Positions 63,712 to 64,000 of a stretch of DNA of 64,000 nucleotides are shown here, piece after piece. The DNA is from Deltaproteobacteria bacterium (lineage in GTDB: Bacteria > Desulfobacterota > Desulfuromonadia > Geobacterales > Pseudopelobacteraceae). A program made the translations under genes and the position numbers. The stretch covers positions 33,015-97,014 of the forward strand of contig JACPFJ010000014.1 of the NCBI GenBank assembly GCA_016182975.1, written 5' to 3'. How positions within the stretch are numbered: the stretch's first letter is position 1; each line of letters opens with the position of its first letter. Below the pieces are notes generated by a model. The model had not been told where the DNA came from and made no database searches. It worked only from the letters and a program-made list of their open reading frames with translations.

Positions 63712-64000
63712 TATTGTTCCCGTTAATGGTGATAATCTCGAATTATATGCATACTCGCAGGCGATCATGTCCCAAGGCTTGATCAATCATGGCGCAGGCA
63801 CGACAATTATTGCCTGGTTCAATGTCGCCGGTTCACATTTGATGAAAAAAAGGGTATACGTTAGGCGCTTAGCGCCTATCGTCTGACAACATGTTGGTAG
63901 TAGAAATCATGTTGCAACGAGATGCAACTCGGTTAGAAGATTGAACATTTCGTTGCATATGTTGTCGTATTTTGCGTCGATGGGGCGCATTGTTTTCGGC
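63712..64000. other. Right-end intergenic stretch with small inverted repeats
   Basis: No supported gene. It contains TAGGCGCT-T-AGCGCCTA (63862-63878), and GACAACAT (63885-63892) paired at a distance with ATGTTGTC (63959-63966). Several GTTGCA/TGCAAC units lie between them. It may be the leader or promoter region of a gene beyond the window. Confidence 0.3.

Noticed and set aside
63850..64000. Repeats with GTTGCA units as a CRISPR array or origin
   Set aside because: The units are short, unevenly spaced and partly inverted. There is no repeat-spacer periodicity and no cas or dnaA gene.

Overview
The window is a single high-GC bacterial chromosome segment. It reads like a member of the Desulfuromonadia / Geobacter group (Geobacter, Trichlorobacter, Pelobacter propionicus type). 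The reasons are a 14-gene nuo operon with separate nuoC and nuoD and an extended NuoF, a small c-type cytochrome lipoprotein, stand-alone proteins related to the N-terminal part of phosphotransacetylase, a Cys-rich SlyD-like FKBP, and dispersed palindromic repeats. The assignment rests on gene content and protein style only, because no search could be run.

Layout. 243-15344: complete nuoA-N operon for respiratory complex I, with a promoter at about 163-191 and a terminator at 15366-15405. 15426-19320: housekeeping and small genes (DUF2288, a GT2 glycosyltransferase coupled to a TPR lipoprotein, tRNA-Arg(ACG), yceH, a P-loop/DRTGG protein). 19471-21988 and 32239-34545: two halves of a ybhGFSR-like ABC export operon (membrane fusion protein, double ATPase, two permeases).

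The operon halves are separated by about 10 kb of accessory DNA. From left to right this holds an antitoxin with a stub of its toxin, a Dcm-type cytosine methylase, a Vsr nickase, a 996-residue protein with two GHKL ATPase modules, a receiver-like protein, a DUF1156-like DNA methylase with zinc ribbons, and a PD-(D/E)XK nuclease. It looks like a defence island. Its centre is AT-rich and its right part has host-like composition, so it may be composite.

34722-40673 (minus strand): pncA, pncB, a PEBP protein, slyX, ovoA (ovothiol synthase) and an alpha/beta hydrolase. 40844-41819: a pentapeptide-repeat protein and an HTH/zinc-ribbon regulator. 41892-53596: a malonate utilisation locus. A divergent GntR/FCD regulator faces a TRAP transporter (dctPQM), malonyl-CoA synthetase (matB) and malonate decarboxylase (mdcACDEGBH). 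The genes overlap or nearly touch, and a perfect palindrome matching known MdcY/MatR sites overlaps the promoter. The logic is uptake by TRAP, priming of the carrier protein through MatB and MdcH, and decarboxylation of malonyl-ACP to acetyl-ACP by MdcD/E with MdcA as transferase.

53741-63711: FKBP isomerase, DUF2784, DUF378, a PatB-type C-S lyase, a cytochrome c lipoprotein, DUF1540, rtcA, pfpI, guaC, dodecin, a second P-loop/DRTGG protein paralogous to the one at 18217, ppiC and srkA. The last 290 bases hold no gene I can support.
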